Source of the DNA: Lysinibacillus sp. B2A1
GTDB lineage: Bacteria > Bacillota > Bacilli > Bacillales_A > Planococcaceae
NCBI GenBank assembly: GCA_002973635.1
Contig: CP027224.1
Coordinates: 1,064,501 to 1,128,500, forward strand
Direction: 5' to 3'
DNA: 64,000 bases
The translations under genes and the position numbers were made by a program. The notes under the pieces are model-generated. The model was not told the DNA's origin. It did no database searches and saw nothing but the letters and a program-made list of their open reading frames with translations. This document shows, one piece after another, positions 8,477 through 16,974 of this stretch (the stretch's first letter is position 1; each line of letters opens with the position of its first letter).

Positions 8477-9646
8477 ATGATAGGAAGGTATTTTGATTAT
8501 AATGCCACTACCCCTCTTCGGGAGGAAGTGGCTTCTACTATGATAGAAAATATAATGCTATTTGGTAATCCCTCTAGCACGCATTCCTTTGGGCAGTTAG
8601 CCAAATTAAAAATGGAAGAGGCACGCTCACATGTTGCTACAGTAATCAATGCAGAAGAGACAGATATATTTTTTACTTCTGGCGGTACAGAGTCTATTAA
8701 CACTGCATTGAAAGGATATTTCTTTTCAAATGATAAGCGCCCATTTCATATCATCACTTCTAAAATCGAGCATGCTGCAACCTTGGAAGTATGTCGATAT
8801 TTATCTACCCTTGGTGCTGAAATTACCTATTTACCTGTTGATACTAATGGCTTCATAGCTATTGAAGATTTAAAAAACGCTATACAAGAGAATACAGCGC
8901 TTGTTTCAATCATGTTTGCCAATAATGAAATCGGCTCAATTCAACCAATTCAAGAGATGGTGAGAGTTGTTAAAAATATCAATAGCAATATTATCTTTCA
9001 TGTTGACGCTGTACAGGTGATAGGCAAAATCCAGATAGATGTTCGGGACTTAGGAGTGGATGCATTATCGATGGCTGCCCATAAAATATATGGTCCTAAG
9101 GGCATAGGTGCATTGTACTTGAAAAACGGTGAACGTAAATTAGATCAGCTTCTTCATGGCGGTGGACAAGAAAAAGGTTTTCGTGGTGGTACAGAAAATC
9201 TTTTAGCTATTATTGGTTTTGGTAAAGCCTGTGAAATTGCAAAAAGAGAACTAAAGCCAAATGCTAATAAAATAATCACATTAAGATCTTATTTCCTAGA
9301 TAAATTAGAGAATTCGATTGAATACTATGAAATTAATGGTTCTGTGTTAGGTGAGAATTTATTACCAAGTACTATTAATATATCTTTTGTGAATATACGA
9401 GCAGAAGCATTAGCTGTTCTATTAAGTCAAACATATGGTATTGCAGTATCTATTGGTTCTGCCTGTAGTGCTGATAAAGCTAATTTATCTCATGTATTGT
9501 TAGCACTTGGCTTATCTGAGGATAGAATAAAATCGTCTATCCGTATTAGCTTTGGTTATTACACGGACTACAAGGATATAGATTATTTTATTGAAAGTCT
9601 AAAAGCATCTGTTAACCGTCTACGAAGTATGCTCCCAGTTGGATAG
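8477..9646 (+). CDS. NifS/IscS-family cysteine desulfurase
   Basis: A 389-residue class V aminotransferase-fold enzyme. The pyridoxal phosphate lysine is Lys203 in SMAAHKIYGPKG. The persulfide cysteine is Cys330 in GSACSA within a long loop, as in group I (NifS/IscS) desulfurases. It has the N-terminal YNATTPL and HVDAVQ motifs. It converts cysteine to alanine and hands sulfur to a scaffold, here most likely the IscU-like protein encoded 9 bp upstream. A ribosome site (TTAGGAGG) overlaps the end of the preceding gene. It could alternatively deliver sulfur to the operon's product, but the adjacent scaffold favours cluster assembly. Confidence 0.93.
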   Translation: MIGRYFDYNATTPLREEVASTMIENIMLFGNPSSTHSFGQLAKLKMEEARSHVATVINAEETDIFFTSGGTESINTALKGYFFSNDKRPFHIITSKIEHAATLEVCRYLSTLGAEITYLPVDTNGFIAIEDLKNAIQENTALVSIMFANNEIGSIQPIQEMVRVVKNINSNIIFHVDAVQVIGKIQIDVRDLGVDALSMAAHKIYGPKGIGALYLKNGERKLDQLLHGGGQEKGFRGGTENLLAIIGFGKACEIAKRELKPNANKIITLRSYFLDKLENSIEYYEINGSVLGENLLPSTINISFVNIRAEALAVLLSQTYGIAVSIGSACSADKANLSHVLLALGLSEDRIKSSIRISFGYYTDYKDIDYFIESLKASVNRLRSMLPVG

Positions 9647-9661
9647 AAAGGAGTCAGTAAG

Positions 9662-10618
9662 GTGGAGAATTTAAAAATTGTGGCACCTGTACGATCAAAA
9701 TTTATGATGGAAGAAATGATAGAGGCTGGTGCAAATGAAATATATTTTGGCGTTTCAACTCCGCTTTTTCAACAACTATCATTTGATAATAAATTTAAAA
9801 CTGTTGCAGATTATCCTGCCCACTTTTCAGATTGGGAGGAAGTAGACAGCATAATTGCTTTAGCAAAAGCGAACAATCTTAAAGTTATATTCATGGCCAA
9901 TACCTCATACATCCCTACTGGCTTTGAAAAAGACTATCAAAAGCATGTTTATAAAGCGCTTGAAAAAGGTGTAGATGCTATTACAATATCTTCCATGCAA
10001 TCCTGCCATCTACTTAATCCTTTGGAAAAGGACATACAAATTATTTCAGGCTCACAATTAGCACCAGTAAATAAATACGGAGCCGAACTATTGAAGGAAT
10101 CAGGTGTCAAAAGGATAACATTGTCCCAATCAATGACATTAGAAGAGATTCATGAACTTCAAGATTTAGATGTGGAGCTGATGATTACAGGGAATTTTGG
10201 CACTGGTAGTATGGCTGGAAGCTGTCGTTTATGGGAAAGCCCAAATAATCTTGAAATTGGGGAAGGGATCAGAACTTTATATCGAGTTTTATCTTCACTA
10301 AACACAAACAGTAATCAGCATCATTTTTTAGATAGTGCAACAGATTGTAGTTTGTGTAATCTAGAAGATTTGGTTTCTGCTGGTGTTACAGCCATAAAAT
10401 TTCTTGGAAGAGAGGCCCCTAATCCAGTGACATTAGCGATGGTTGTGAATATGTTTAATGAATGGCGAGAAATGGGTCTTTCAGGCTTATCAATAGAACA
10501 AAAGATGAAAATAACGGAGCAGGAACAGCTCATGTGGGTTATGAAATGGGTGCCACGCTTCTGTGAAAAATGTAGATGTACTTATAAACCAACTGCAATT
10601 ACAAAAACATACATTTAG
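9662..10618 (+). CDS. U32-family protein, UbiU-like
   Basis: A 318-residue member of the U32 'peptidase' family, whose studied members (UbiU/UbiV, TrhP, RlhA) are Fe-S proteins of hydroxylation rather than proteases. The N-terminal VAPVRSKFMMEEMIEAGANEIYFG-type beta-barrel start, the family signature region around GNFGTGSMAGSC (residues 177-188) and LCNLEDLVSAGVTAIKFLGR (231-250) are clear. Cys188 and Cys232 align with E. coli UbiU Cys176 and Cys232. The position of UbiU Cys169 appears to be Gly, while Cys229 and a C-terminal CEKCRC cluster (301-306) are extra. It starts at GTG 9662 behind AAGGAG. It is followed 11 bp later by a UbiV-like partner. Confidence 0.82.
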   Translation: MENLKIVAPVRSKFMMEEMIEAGANEIYFGVSTPLFQQLSFDNKFKTVADYPAHFSDWEEVDSIIALAKANNLKVIFMANTSYIPTGFEKDYQKHVYKALEKGVDAITISSMQSCHLLNPLEKDIQIISGSQLAPVNKYGAELLKESGVKRITLSQSMTLEEIHELQDLDVELMITGNFGTGSMAGSCRLWESPNNLEIGEGIRTLYRVLSSLNTNSNQHHFLDSATDCSLCNLEDLVSAGVTAIKFLGREAPNPVTLAMVVNMFNEWREMGLSGLSIEQKMKITEQEQLMWVMKWVPRFCEKCRCTYKPTAITKTYI

Positions 10619-10629
10619 GTGATGCATAA

Positions 10630-11505
10630 TTGAAAACGCCAGTAAAAGAGCTAAGAATTCATCATGATTATTTATATACATTAACGGATGAAGTATTGGA
10701 TGGTTATCAAATTGTTTCCTTAGGACATTCAGGCTGCCACTATAAAATGGTTGGTCTTGAGGATCAGCATATACAATTTTTATTGGAACGCAAAAAAAGA
10801 GTAAAAATTGAAATTCCTATTTTATTTGAAGCATCGATGAAAAAGTTTATTGCTGAAATGACACGTTTTTTTCATTATGAGCTAAATTTAATTGTGAATG
10901 ATTGGGGGACAATGCGTTATTTAGCTCAACAGCCATTACCCCCAAATATCTCTTTATCATTAGGAAGGCAACTAATTTTTAGCTATGGGAACTGCCCTTG
11001 GTATGAAGATATTTTGCAATATGAGGATCAAGCGACGAAGGAACAATTTTTACAATTGAATATTGCTAATCCACCTATGATTAGCTTAATAAAAGAGAAT
11101 GGTGTAACAGAAATAGATGTAGATGTAAATATTTTTATGAAGAACTCTGTGCAATTGCTTAGAGGTGAAGGAATTAAAGTAAATGGTTTTTTAAATTACC
11201 CATTGGTGTCTACCTCTAGATCCTGTCATACACTTAGACTTCATGCAGAGCAAATTGGAAAATGTCAGCATTTATGTGATAGAGGTATCACAATTGAGCC
11301 AAGAGAACGATGGAATCGATTTGAGGATACAACCATTAAAATTTCAAGAGATGGTCGAGAGAAAATGGGCGATCTTGTTATTTATGGAAATATAGTTGTT
11401 CAGGATATGAAGAAACTAAATGAAAGCATACCATTTGAAGTGGATTCATTATGCGATGATGCGAGATTTTCACCAATACTATTAAAAGAGGAGGCAATAA
11501 ATTGA
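10630..11505 (+). CDS. U32-family protein, UbiV-like, with four Cys ligands
   Basis: A 291-residue protein with low overall family similarity, but its cysteines match UbiV closely. Cys36 (SLGHSGC) corresponds to UbiV Cys39. Cys199, Cys212 and Cys216 (C-x12-C-x3-C) reproduce the spacing of UbiV Cys180, Cys193 and Cys197, the ligands of a [4Fe-4S] cluster. UbiU and UbiV form a heterodimer that hydroxylates the ubiquinone ring without oxygen; this organism group makes menaquinone, so another substrate is likely. It starts at TTG 10630 behind AGGTGAT and overlaps the dehydrogenase gene by 4 bp. The functional assignment rests on the Cys pattern and on the adjacent UbiU-like gene. Confidence 0.75.
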   Translation: MKTPVKELRIHHDYLYTLTDEVLDGYQIVSLGHSGCHYKMVGLEDQHIQFLLERKKRVKIEIPILFEASMKKFIAEMTRFFHYELNLIVNDWGTMRYLAQQPLPPNISLSLGRQLIFSYGNCPWYEDILQYEDQATKEQFLQLNIANPPMISLIKENGVTEIDVDVNIFMKNSVQLLRGEGIKVNGFLNYPLVSTSRSCHTLRLHAEQIGKCQHLCDRGITIEPRERWNRFEDTTIKISRDGREKMGDLVIYGNIVVQDMKKLNESIPFEVDSLCDDARFSPILLKEEAIN

Positions 11506-12662
11506 GTACAATACAAGAAAAGAATTTTACGCAAGATCTTTTGACGAAATTGGATGATATTATTGTTGATTTTGTAGCTCCAAATGCTGCACGAATTGAT
11601 AGAGAACGAGAGTTTCCGAGAGAAAATATTACTGAGCTTGGAAGGGGTGGCTTTTTAGGCTTAATTATTCCTCAGCAGTTAGGAGGATTGGAGGCTCCAT
11701 TATCACTCTATAAAGAAACGGTTATTAGGCTGGCTCAGGCTTGTGCTTCTACAGCACTTGTCTATGTGCAACATATGTCAGCAGTTTCTATATTATTGTA
11801 TGGAAAAGAAAATGACTATATAAAAAATATTTTAAGTAATATTGGTAAAGGTCAATGTCTGACTACAATTGCATTAAGTGAAGCTGGTTCTGGCTGTTAT
11901 TTTTTCTTACCAGTTAGTCAGGTAAAGGAAACCGACAAAGGGCTTCGATTAAAGACCAATAAAATTATGGTGACTAGTGCGGGAGAGGCAGATGTGTATG
12001 TCATTAACTCAAAAGCAACGTTCGCAAAGAATTCAATGCAAAGTAATTTTTTTGCTGTAGCTAGCGAATATAATGGCATTGAAGTCGGTGGAAAATGGGA
12101 AGGTATGGGATTAAGAGGGAATCAAAGTGCACCATTAAATATAGATACCTATTTAAATAAACAGATGCTTATTGGTGAAGAAGGTGAGGGCTTTAAAATT
12201 ACTCGTGAGGCCCTGCTTCCAATGGGGCAAATTGGTATTTCAGCTGTCAATATTGGCATCGCCAAGGCAATATACAATGAATCAGTTAATTATGTGAAGA
12301 AACGATTTTATACACATATCAATACAAATCTTTCTGATTTTCAAAGTATTCAGCAAATGATCGGAGAAATAAAAGTACTATGCGATCAGGCTGAGACTGC
12401 GTTAAATGTATTTGTTCAACGGATGGAGAACAAGGAAGTTGATATGGTTAGTACATTAGAGGTTAAGGTAATGGCCTGTCAAACGGTATTACAGGTGGCA
12501 GAATTAGGCTTAAAAGTTTGTGGAGGGCATGCCTACTCTGCTAATACACCAATGGAGAGGTATATTCGGGATAGTATGGCAGGAACAGTCATGGGACCGA
12601 CGCCAGATGTTCTAAAGGAATTGATTGGGAAAATTGTATTGGATGTCCCGACTCAATTATAA
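11502..12662 (+). CDS. Acyl-CoA dehydrogenase-family flavoprotein, non-canonical
   Basis: A 386-residue protein with the acyl-CoA dehydrogenase layout: N-terminal helical domain, a FAD/substrate beta domain (TTIALSEAGSGCYF, about residue 122) and a C-terminal helical bundle with KVCGGHAYSANTPMERYIRD. In typical enzymes the catalytic Glu follows in a YEGT motif. Here the aligned stretch reads VMGPTPDVL, so that Glu is missing. It may use another base, or do different chemistry such as N- or C-oxidation of a carrier-bound intermediate. It starts at TTG 11502, overlapping the previous stop by 4 bp, with AGGAGG just upstream. No electron-transfer flavoprotein gene is nearby. Confidence 0.8.
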   Translation: MSTIQEKNFTQDLLTKLDDIIVDFVAPNAARIDREREFPRENITELGRGGFLGLIIPQQLGGLEAPLSLYKETVIRLAQACASTALVYVQHMSAVSILLYGKENDYIKNILSNIGKGQCLTTIALSEAGSGCYFFLPVSQVKETDKGLRLKTNKIMVTSAGEADVYVINSKATFAKNSMQSNFFAVASEYNGIEVGGKWEGMGLRGNQSAPLNIDTYLNKQMLIGEEGEGFKITREALLPMGQIGISAVNIGIAKAIYNESVNYVKKRFYTHINTNLSDFQSIQQMIGEIKVLCDQAETALNVFVQRMENKEVDMVSTLEVKVMACQTVLQVAELGLKVCGGHAYSANTPMERYIRDSMAGTVMGPTPDVLKELIGKIVLDVPTQL

Positions 12663-12686
12663 ATTCATGGAACAGATGAAAGAGGG

Positions 12687-14407
12687 TTGACAATGACAAA
12701 TCAAAATGAGCCTATATACGGGGGTATGAAGCAAGTATTAGCGGTAAGCCTTGGTTTATTTTTAGTTTTTTTAGACAGCACTGTAGTTAATATTTCACTC
12801 CCAAATATTATGAATGATTATGAAATTAATTTAAGTGTAGCATCTTGGATTATCAATTCTTTTGTGCTAACGCTTGCTATTCTATTAATTACTTTAGGAA
12901 AAATTGCAGATTTTTTTGGTAGGAGGAAAATTTTTCTTATTGGCGTAATTATATTTGCCATAAGCTCATTATTATGTGGAATGGCCCTACCGTAGAAGTT
13001 TTAATTGCAGCTAGAGTTTTACAAGGAATTGGAGGGGCAATGATTATACCTACTAGTATGATGCTAGTGAGGACAGCTGTACCAGCAGAAAAAATGGGGC
13101 TTGCCATGGGGATATGGGGGGCTGTTGGTGCACTAGCTGTAGCCATTGGTCCTAGTCTTGGTGGTGTAGTGACAGATTTTGTTAATTGGCGATGGATCTT
13201 TTATATCAATGTTCCAATTATTATTGTAGCCTTTCCATTCATCCTATTAGCTTTTAAAGGATTTAAAGATATCAAATCTCCATTTAAATTAGATGTTCTA
13301 GGCATGTTAGTCGTTAGTGTTGCGCTCTATTTTTTAACTTATGCGATATTACAGGGTGAAAAATTAGGATGGACTTCCACGACAATATATATTTATTTTT
13401 CAATTAGTATCATAGCCACTCTATTATTTATCTTTATAGAAAAACGGGCTAAGGTGCCATTAGTGGATTTTTCAATATTTAACAATAAACATTATTTAGG
13501 TGGCATTCTCTCGAATTTTTTAGGTGGCATTTTGTTAATGGGTACTTTAATTTTGTTACCTGTTTATCTGACACAGGTAAAGGATTTTACGACTCTTTAT
13601 GCATCATTTCTTATTACACCTTTATCGGCAGTAATGTTAATCGTAGCACCGATTGTAGGGAGAATAATTGACAAAATTGGCTATCAAGTTCCAATGCTTT
13701 TTGGATATGTTTTTACTGTTTCAGGTTTTATTTTCCTCTTAAAATTAACACCGGATACTGAATTTCCTATGCTTATTACGATGATGTCCTTATTAGGAAC
13801 TGGATTAGGGATTATAATGGTTACAAGTGTAACGGTATGCACGGTTTCTGTTTCAGAAAAGCATGTCTCTTTGGGATCAGGTATATTTGCGACAGCACGA
13901 AACCTTGGAGGTGCCCTTGGTGTATCTTTATTTGTTTCTATTACTTTAAGTTTTTTAAATCAATATGCAAACGATATAGTGGATGATGGTGTAGAACGCT
14001 TTGAAAATAGCGAAATACCTGATGCTGTTAAGACGATAGCTATTGATAATTTAAAGGGAAAAAAAGATAGCTTTTTTGAAGGAGAGCAGAAGGTAGAGGA
14101 TTTTAAGGTCTCCAAGGAAATGTCTGATCAATTTATTGCGATGAAAATGGAAGAAGCATTAAAACAAATGCCTAAAACTGTGGAGGTCAATGCTTCACCA
14201 GATATAGAAAAGAAAATAACTGCTATGGTAAATGCTGAAATTGAAAATATAGAAAAGGAAGTTAAAGCTATCCAAAGCAATATCCGAAATGATGCGCAAG
14301 GATATATTGTTGAGGCAATGACAAAAGCATTTTGGTGTGGATTATTGTTAACATGCCTTTTTAGTTTATCCTTAATTTTTTTAAGAAAGAAGCATGTTGA
14401 AGGGTAA
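12687..14407 (+). pseudogene. EmrB/QacA-type 14-helix MFS exporter, frameshifted
   Basis: Two overlapping frames together encode one drug:H+ antiporter of the EmrB/QacA family. The first (from TTG 12687, or ATG 12693, to TAG 12995) ends at SSLLCGMALP. The second (in-frame from 12974) continues with PTVEVLIAARVLQGIGGAMIIP. One extra C in the CCC run at 12984-12987 would restore a continuous protein of about 570 residues. Motif C (AVGALAVAIGPSLGGVV) is in the second piece. A long hydrophilic loop (about 120 residues, with acidic coiled-coil-like sequence) precedes the last helix. The gene follows the dehydrogenase by 24 bp and is the likely product exporter. The break could be a real mutation, a phase-variable slip or a sequencing error. 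Confidence 0.8.
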
Positions 14408-14420
14408 AGTATGAACTAGT

Positions 14421-14450
14421 AATCGGTAGGGTAAAAAATCCCTACCGATT
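14421..14450. other. 11-bp hairpin after the exporter gene
   Basis: A perfect inverted repeat (aatcggtaggg / ccctaccgatt) with an 8-nt A/T loop lies 14 bp after the exporter stop. No T run follows on either strand, so it is at best a weak terminator or an RNA-stabilising hairpin at the end of the operon. Confidence 0.5.
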
Positions 14451-14603
14451 CAAATGTATATCTTCTCTAATTACTAATCTATTTAATACATACGTTGCAA
14501 TGATTAAAGAACAATAGTCATAAGACACTCTAGTGAAAATAGATAATAATAGGTATAATAGTAATATAAGGTAATTAAGAGAGGGAGAAAAGGGTGAATA
14601 CTG

Positions 14604-15299
14604 ATGATGAAATATTTGGAACCGACAGCCATGCTAAATTTTCAAGACGAAGCGCTCCAGCAATTAGTTAAACATAGAGGATGGAGTGACTTAGCCTATG
14701 AGGATCGAATTAAAGACATTTATGATTTTGTAAGAAATGAAATTAAGTTTGGCTATAATCGGACAGATGATATACCCGCTTCTGAAGTATTACGTGATGG
14801 ATATGGGCAATGTAATACAAAAAGTACGCTTTTAATGGCTTTACTTAGAGCAGTTGGGATTCCTTGTAGAATACATGGATTCCTGATTGATAAAAAAATG
14901 CAAAAGGGAGCTTTGACTGGCATCACTTATCTATTAGCACCTAGTAAAATTGTTCATGCTTGGACGGAGGTTCAATTACATGATGACTGGATTGTGCTAG
15001 AAGGGGTAATTATAGATGATTCCTATTTAAAGCAAGTGAAAAATCGACTATGTAGCTTTAATGAGGGATTTATCGGTTATGGAATTTCAGTTAAGGATAA
15101 AGATAATATAAATCTCTGTTGGACTGGTGAAAGTGTATATGTCCAAAGCTTTTCCATAACAGATGATTTGGGAATATTTGATAACCCAGATGATTTATTT
15201 AAGAAATATAATAATACGGATAGTAAGCTGAAAGAGATGTTGTTTAATAAAAAAAGGAAGAAAATAAATAAAAAATTAGATATATTGAGGGATCAGTGA
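14604..15299 (+). CDS. Transglutaminase-like (papain-fold) protein
   Basis: A 231-residue cytoplasmic-looking protein with the transglutaminase-like core: the nucleophile Cys70 in DGYGQC, a following helix (TKSTLLMALLRAVGIPCRIHGF), and His119 in KIVHAWTEV. The acidic third residue is probably Glu133 in WIVLEGV rather than Asp. Such domains act as proteases, amidases or acyltransferases. It has no signal peptide. A putative -10 (TATAAT, 14554-14559) and the 196-bp gap suggest separate transcription from the operon upstream. It lies convergent to comQ across a shared terminator. Its link to the biosynthetic genes is by position only. Confidence 0.78.
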   Translation: MMKYLEPTAMLNFQDEALQQLVKHRGWSDLAYEDRIKDIYDFVRNEIKFGYNRTDDIPASEVLRDGYGQCNTKSTLLMALLRAVGIPCRIHGFLIDKKMQKGALTGITYLLAPSKIVHAWTEVQLHDDWIVLEGVIIDDSYLKQVKNRLCSFNEGFIGYGISVKDKDNINLCWTGESVYVQSFSITDDLGIFDNPDDLFKKYNNTDSKLKEMLFNKKRKKINKKLDILRDQ

Positions 15300-15342
15300 A
15301 AAGGATAAACTCGCTTTCGATTCGAAGCGAGTTTATCCTTTT
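15299..15342. terminator. Bidirectional terminator between the transglutaminase-like gene and comQ
   Basis: An 18-bp perfect stem (aaaaggataaactcgctt and its complement) with an 8-nt loop separates two convergent genes. The arms begin and end in A and T runs, so it can work on both strands. Confidence 0.9.
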
Positions 15343-15348
15343 CATGTT

Positions 15349-16290
15349 TTAAATATCTATATTTAATAGCTGCTCACGAGCTATACTAGTGAGATTCAAA
15401 TCATTAATACAAACTTGGAATTTATAGATGTATATTTTTTCTAGAGTATGACAGTATGGAATAGCTCCACCATTGCGAACGATGTCCATTAAATTTGCTT
15501 TTTCAGATTCTGTTAAATGCATATATTGGGTTTTGCTGTGATAGTAATTTTTAATCGGTTGAAAATTACTATCCTCTATGTACAAATAGTAGAGAATGGG
15601 TAAAGCGACCTTTTTAATATGTAAATCATTTATAGTGTGATCTGTTAAAACATCATGTACATCGTTACGAATTTGAGCTACTATACCTAAATAATTTGCA
15701 TATGTTTTAATCTTTTGCAATGTTTCTGGTAGAACATTCCCAGCTCCTAAAATACAAGCAAGTTGCATAAGAGAGCCAGATTTTAGGCTAACCATCTCCA
15801 AATATTCAGATTCATTAGAAATACAGTTGTGCATATCCTTTTGTTGTCCATTGATTGATTGGAGCAATAATAGTTGAATTTGTTGACTGATAAAATTTTT
15901 AGCTTCATCACTACAATTTAATAGTGTAACTTTATGGAGGGCGGTTAGTAAAAACCCGATAATAATATTTAAATTTTCCCCTAAATTAACGTTTGACCAA
16001 GGATAAATCAATACATCCTCGTCCTGTATATCATCTAATATATCTGCTGCTAATATGATGAATTCTACAATGACTTGTAATTCTCTTTTTTCTTCTAAAT
16101 TCTGTTGCTCTCTGAAGATGGAATAATGAAGTTCAGTTAATAGGGCGAAATTTAAACTTTGTTGAAATTTAAAATTTACATAGCTTTGAGCAAGCTGTTG
16201 CAAATAGACATCGGAAAATGACTTTTCAATTATTTGATTTGCTAATGTGATTAATTCTTCCTGTAAATTCATGTTCTGATATGCCTTCAA
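15349..16290 (-). CDS. comQ: ComQ-like isoprenyl transferase
   Basis: A 313-residue all-helical protein of the isoprenyl diphosphate synthase fold. The first Asp-rich motif is DDIQDED (residues 86-92) and the second is NDVHD (209-213), both needed for Mg-diphosphate binding. ComQ attaches a geranyl or farnesyl group to a Trp near the C-terminus of ComX and releases the mature pheromone. The assignment over a housekeeping prenyl synthase rests on its divergence, its size and its neighbours: a ComA-type regulator 36 bp upstream, a ComP-type kinase before that, and a small Trp-bearing peptide gene. In B. subtilis the order is comQ-comX-comP-comA; here comQ is last. Confidence 0.82.
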   Translation of the reverse strand: MKAYQNMNLQEELITLANQIIEKSFSDVYLQQLAQSYVNFKFQQSLNFALLTELHYSIFREQQNLEEKRELQVIVEFIILAADILDDIQDEDVLIYPWSNVNLGENLNIIIGFLLTALHKVTLLNCSDEAKNFISQQIQLLLLQSINGQQKDMHNCISNESEYLEMVSLKSGSLMQLACILGAGNVLPETLQKIKTYANYLGIVAQIRNDVHDVLTDHTINDLHIKKVALPILYYLYIEDSNFQPIKNYYHSKTQYMHLTESEKANLMDIVRNGGAIPYCHTLEKIYIYKFQVCINDLNLTSIAREQLLNIDI

Positions 16291-16326
16291 TATAATCCCT
16301 CCATCTCTTGAAACTAAAAGTCATTA

Positions 16327-16974
16327 TTAAAATTGAGTACGACTATTGTTTAAAATTTTTGCAACTGCCTCAGAACGAGAATTTACACATAACTTTTTAT
16401 ATATTTTAGTTAAATTGTATTCAACGGCACGAATGCTCATAAAAAGTTCATCTGCAATTTCTTTATTACTGGCCCCTTTTGCTAAACTCTCCAAAATTTC
16501 CATCTCCTTTTGTGAAAATTCTTGTTGTTGCTCAGCGACTAATAAACCTTGGGATATGTTAGATGGTAACGAACGTATCAACATTTCCCTTGGAATCATT
16601 ACATAGCCATTTAGTACAGCTTGTATATTTATCATTAATTCCTGATAGGATGCAGATTTGCTTATAATACCGCAAATTCCCAACTCGATTAGAGTGTTCA
16701 ACTGACAGGAATAATCAAATCCTGTATAAAGTATGATTTTAGCATCCGAATGAGTAAGTAAGATTTTTTTGGATAATTCGATGCCAGAGCAGTTAGGCAT
16801 ATTAATATCCAATAAATAAAGATCAAATGATTTTTTCTTTATGTCTTGTATGACCTGCTGCCAATTTGATAGATAAGTAATATGGTAATCTGTTACTTCC
16901 TCTAGTATATTTTTAGTACCGAGACCAACCATTGGATGGTCGTCTACAATTAATAGCTGAATCAATGTTCTCAC
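16327..16974 (-). CDS. comA: ComA-like response regulator (NarL/LuxR family)
   Basis: A 215-residue regulator with a receiver domain (acidic pocket DD at residues 11-12, phospho-acceptor Asp56 in LLDINMP, conserved Lys in SKSASY) and a C-terminal LuxR-type helix-turn-helix (about residues 150-205: ILESLAKGASNKEIADELFMS). It overlaps the kinase gene by 4 bp (ATGA), so the pair is translationally coupled. In the ComQXPA pathway, phospho-ComA activates promoters carrying TTGCGG half sites. Such sites lie at 19292-19328 in this locus. The length matches B. subtilis ComA (214 residues). Confidence 0.85.
   Translation of the reverse strand: MRTLIQLLIVDDHPMVGLGTKNILEEVTDYHITYLSNWQQVIQDIKKKSFDLYLLDINMPNCSGIELSKKILLTHSDAKIILYTGFDYSCQLNTLIELGICGIISKSASYQELMINIQAVLNGYVMIPREMLIRSLPSNISQGLLVAEQQQEFSQKEMEILESLAKGASNKEIADELFMSIRAVEYNLTKIYKKLCVNSRSEAVAKILNNSRTQF

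Noticed and set aside
9662-11505. Reading the two U32 proteins as collagenase-like proteases
   Set aside because: The protease label of U32 is historical; the Cys patterns and the Fe-S assembly neighbours fit the UbiU/UbiV type.
15349-16290. Reading the prenyltransferase as a housekeeping farnesyl or heptaprenyl synthase
   Set aside because: The protein is too divergent, and it lies behind ComP- and ComA-like genes with a Trp-bearing small peptide gene nearby.
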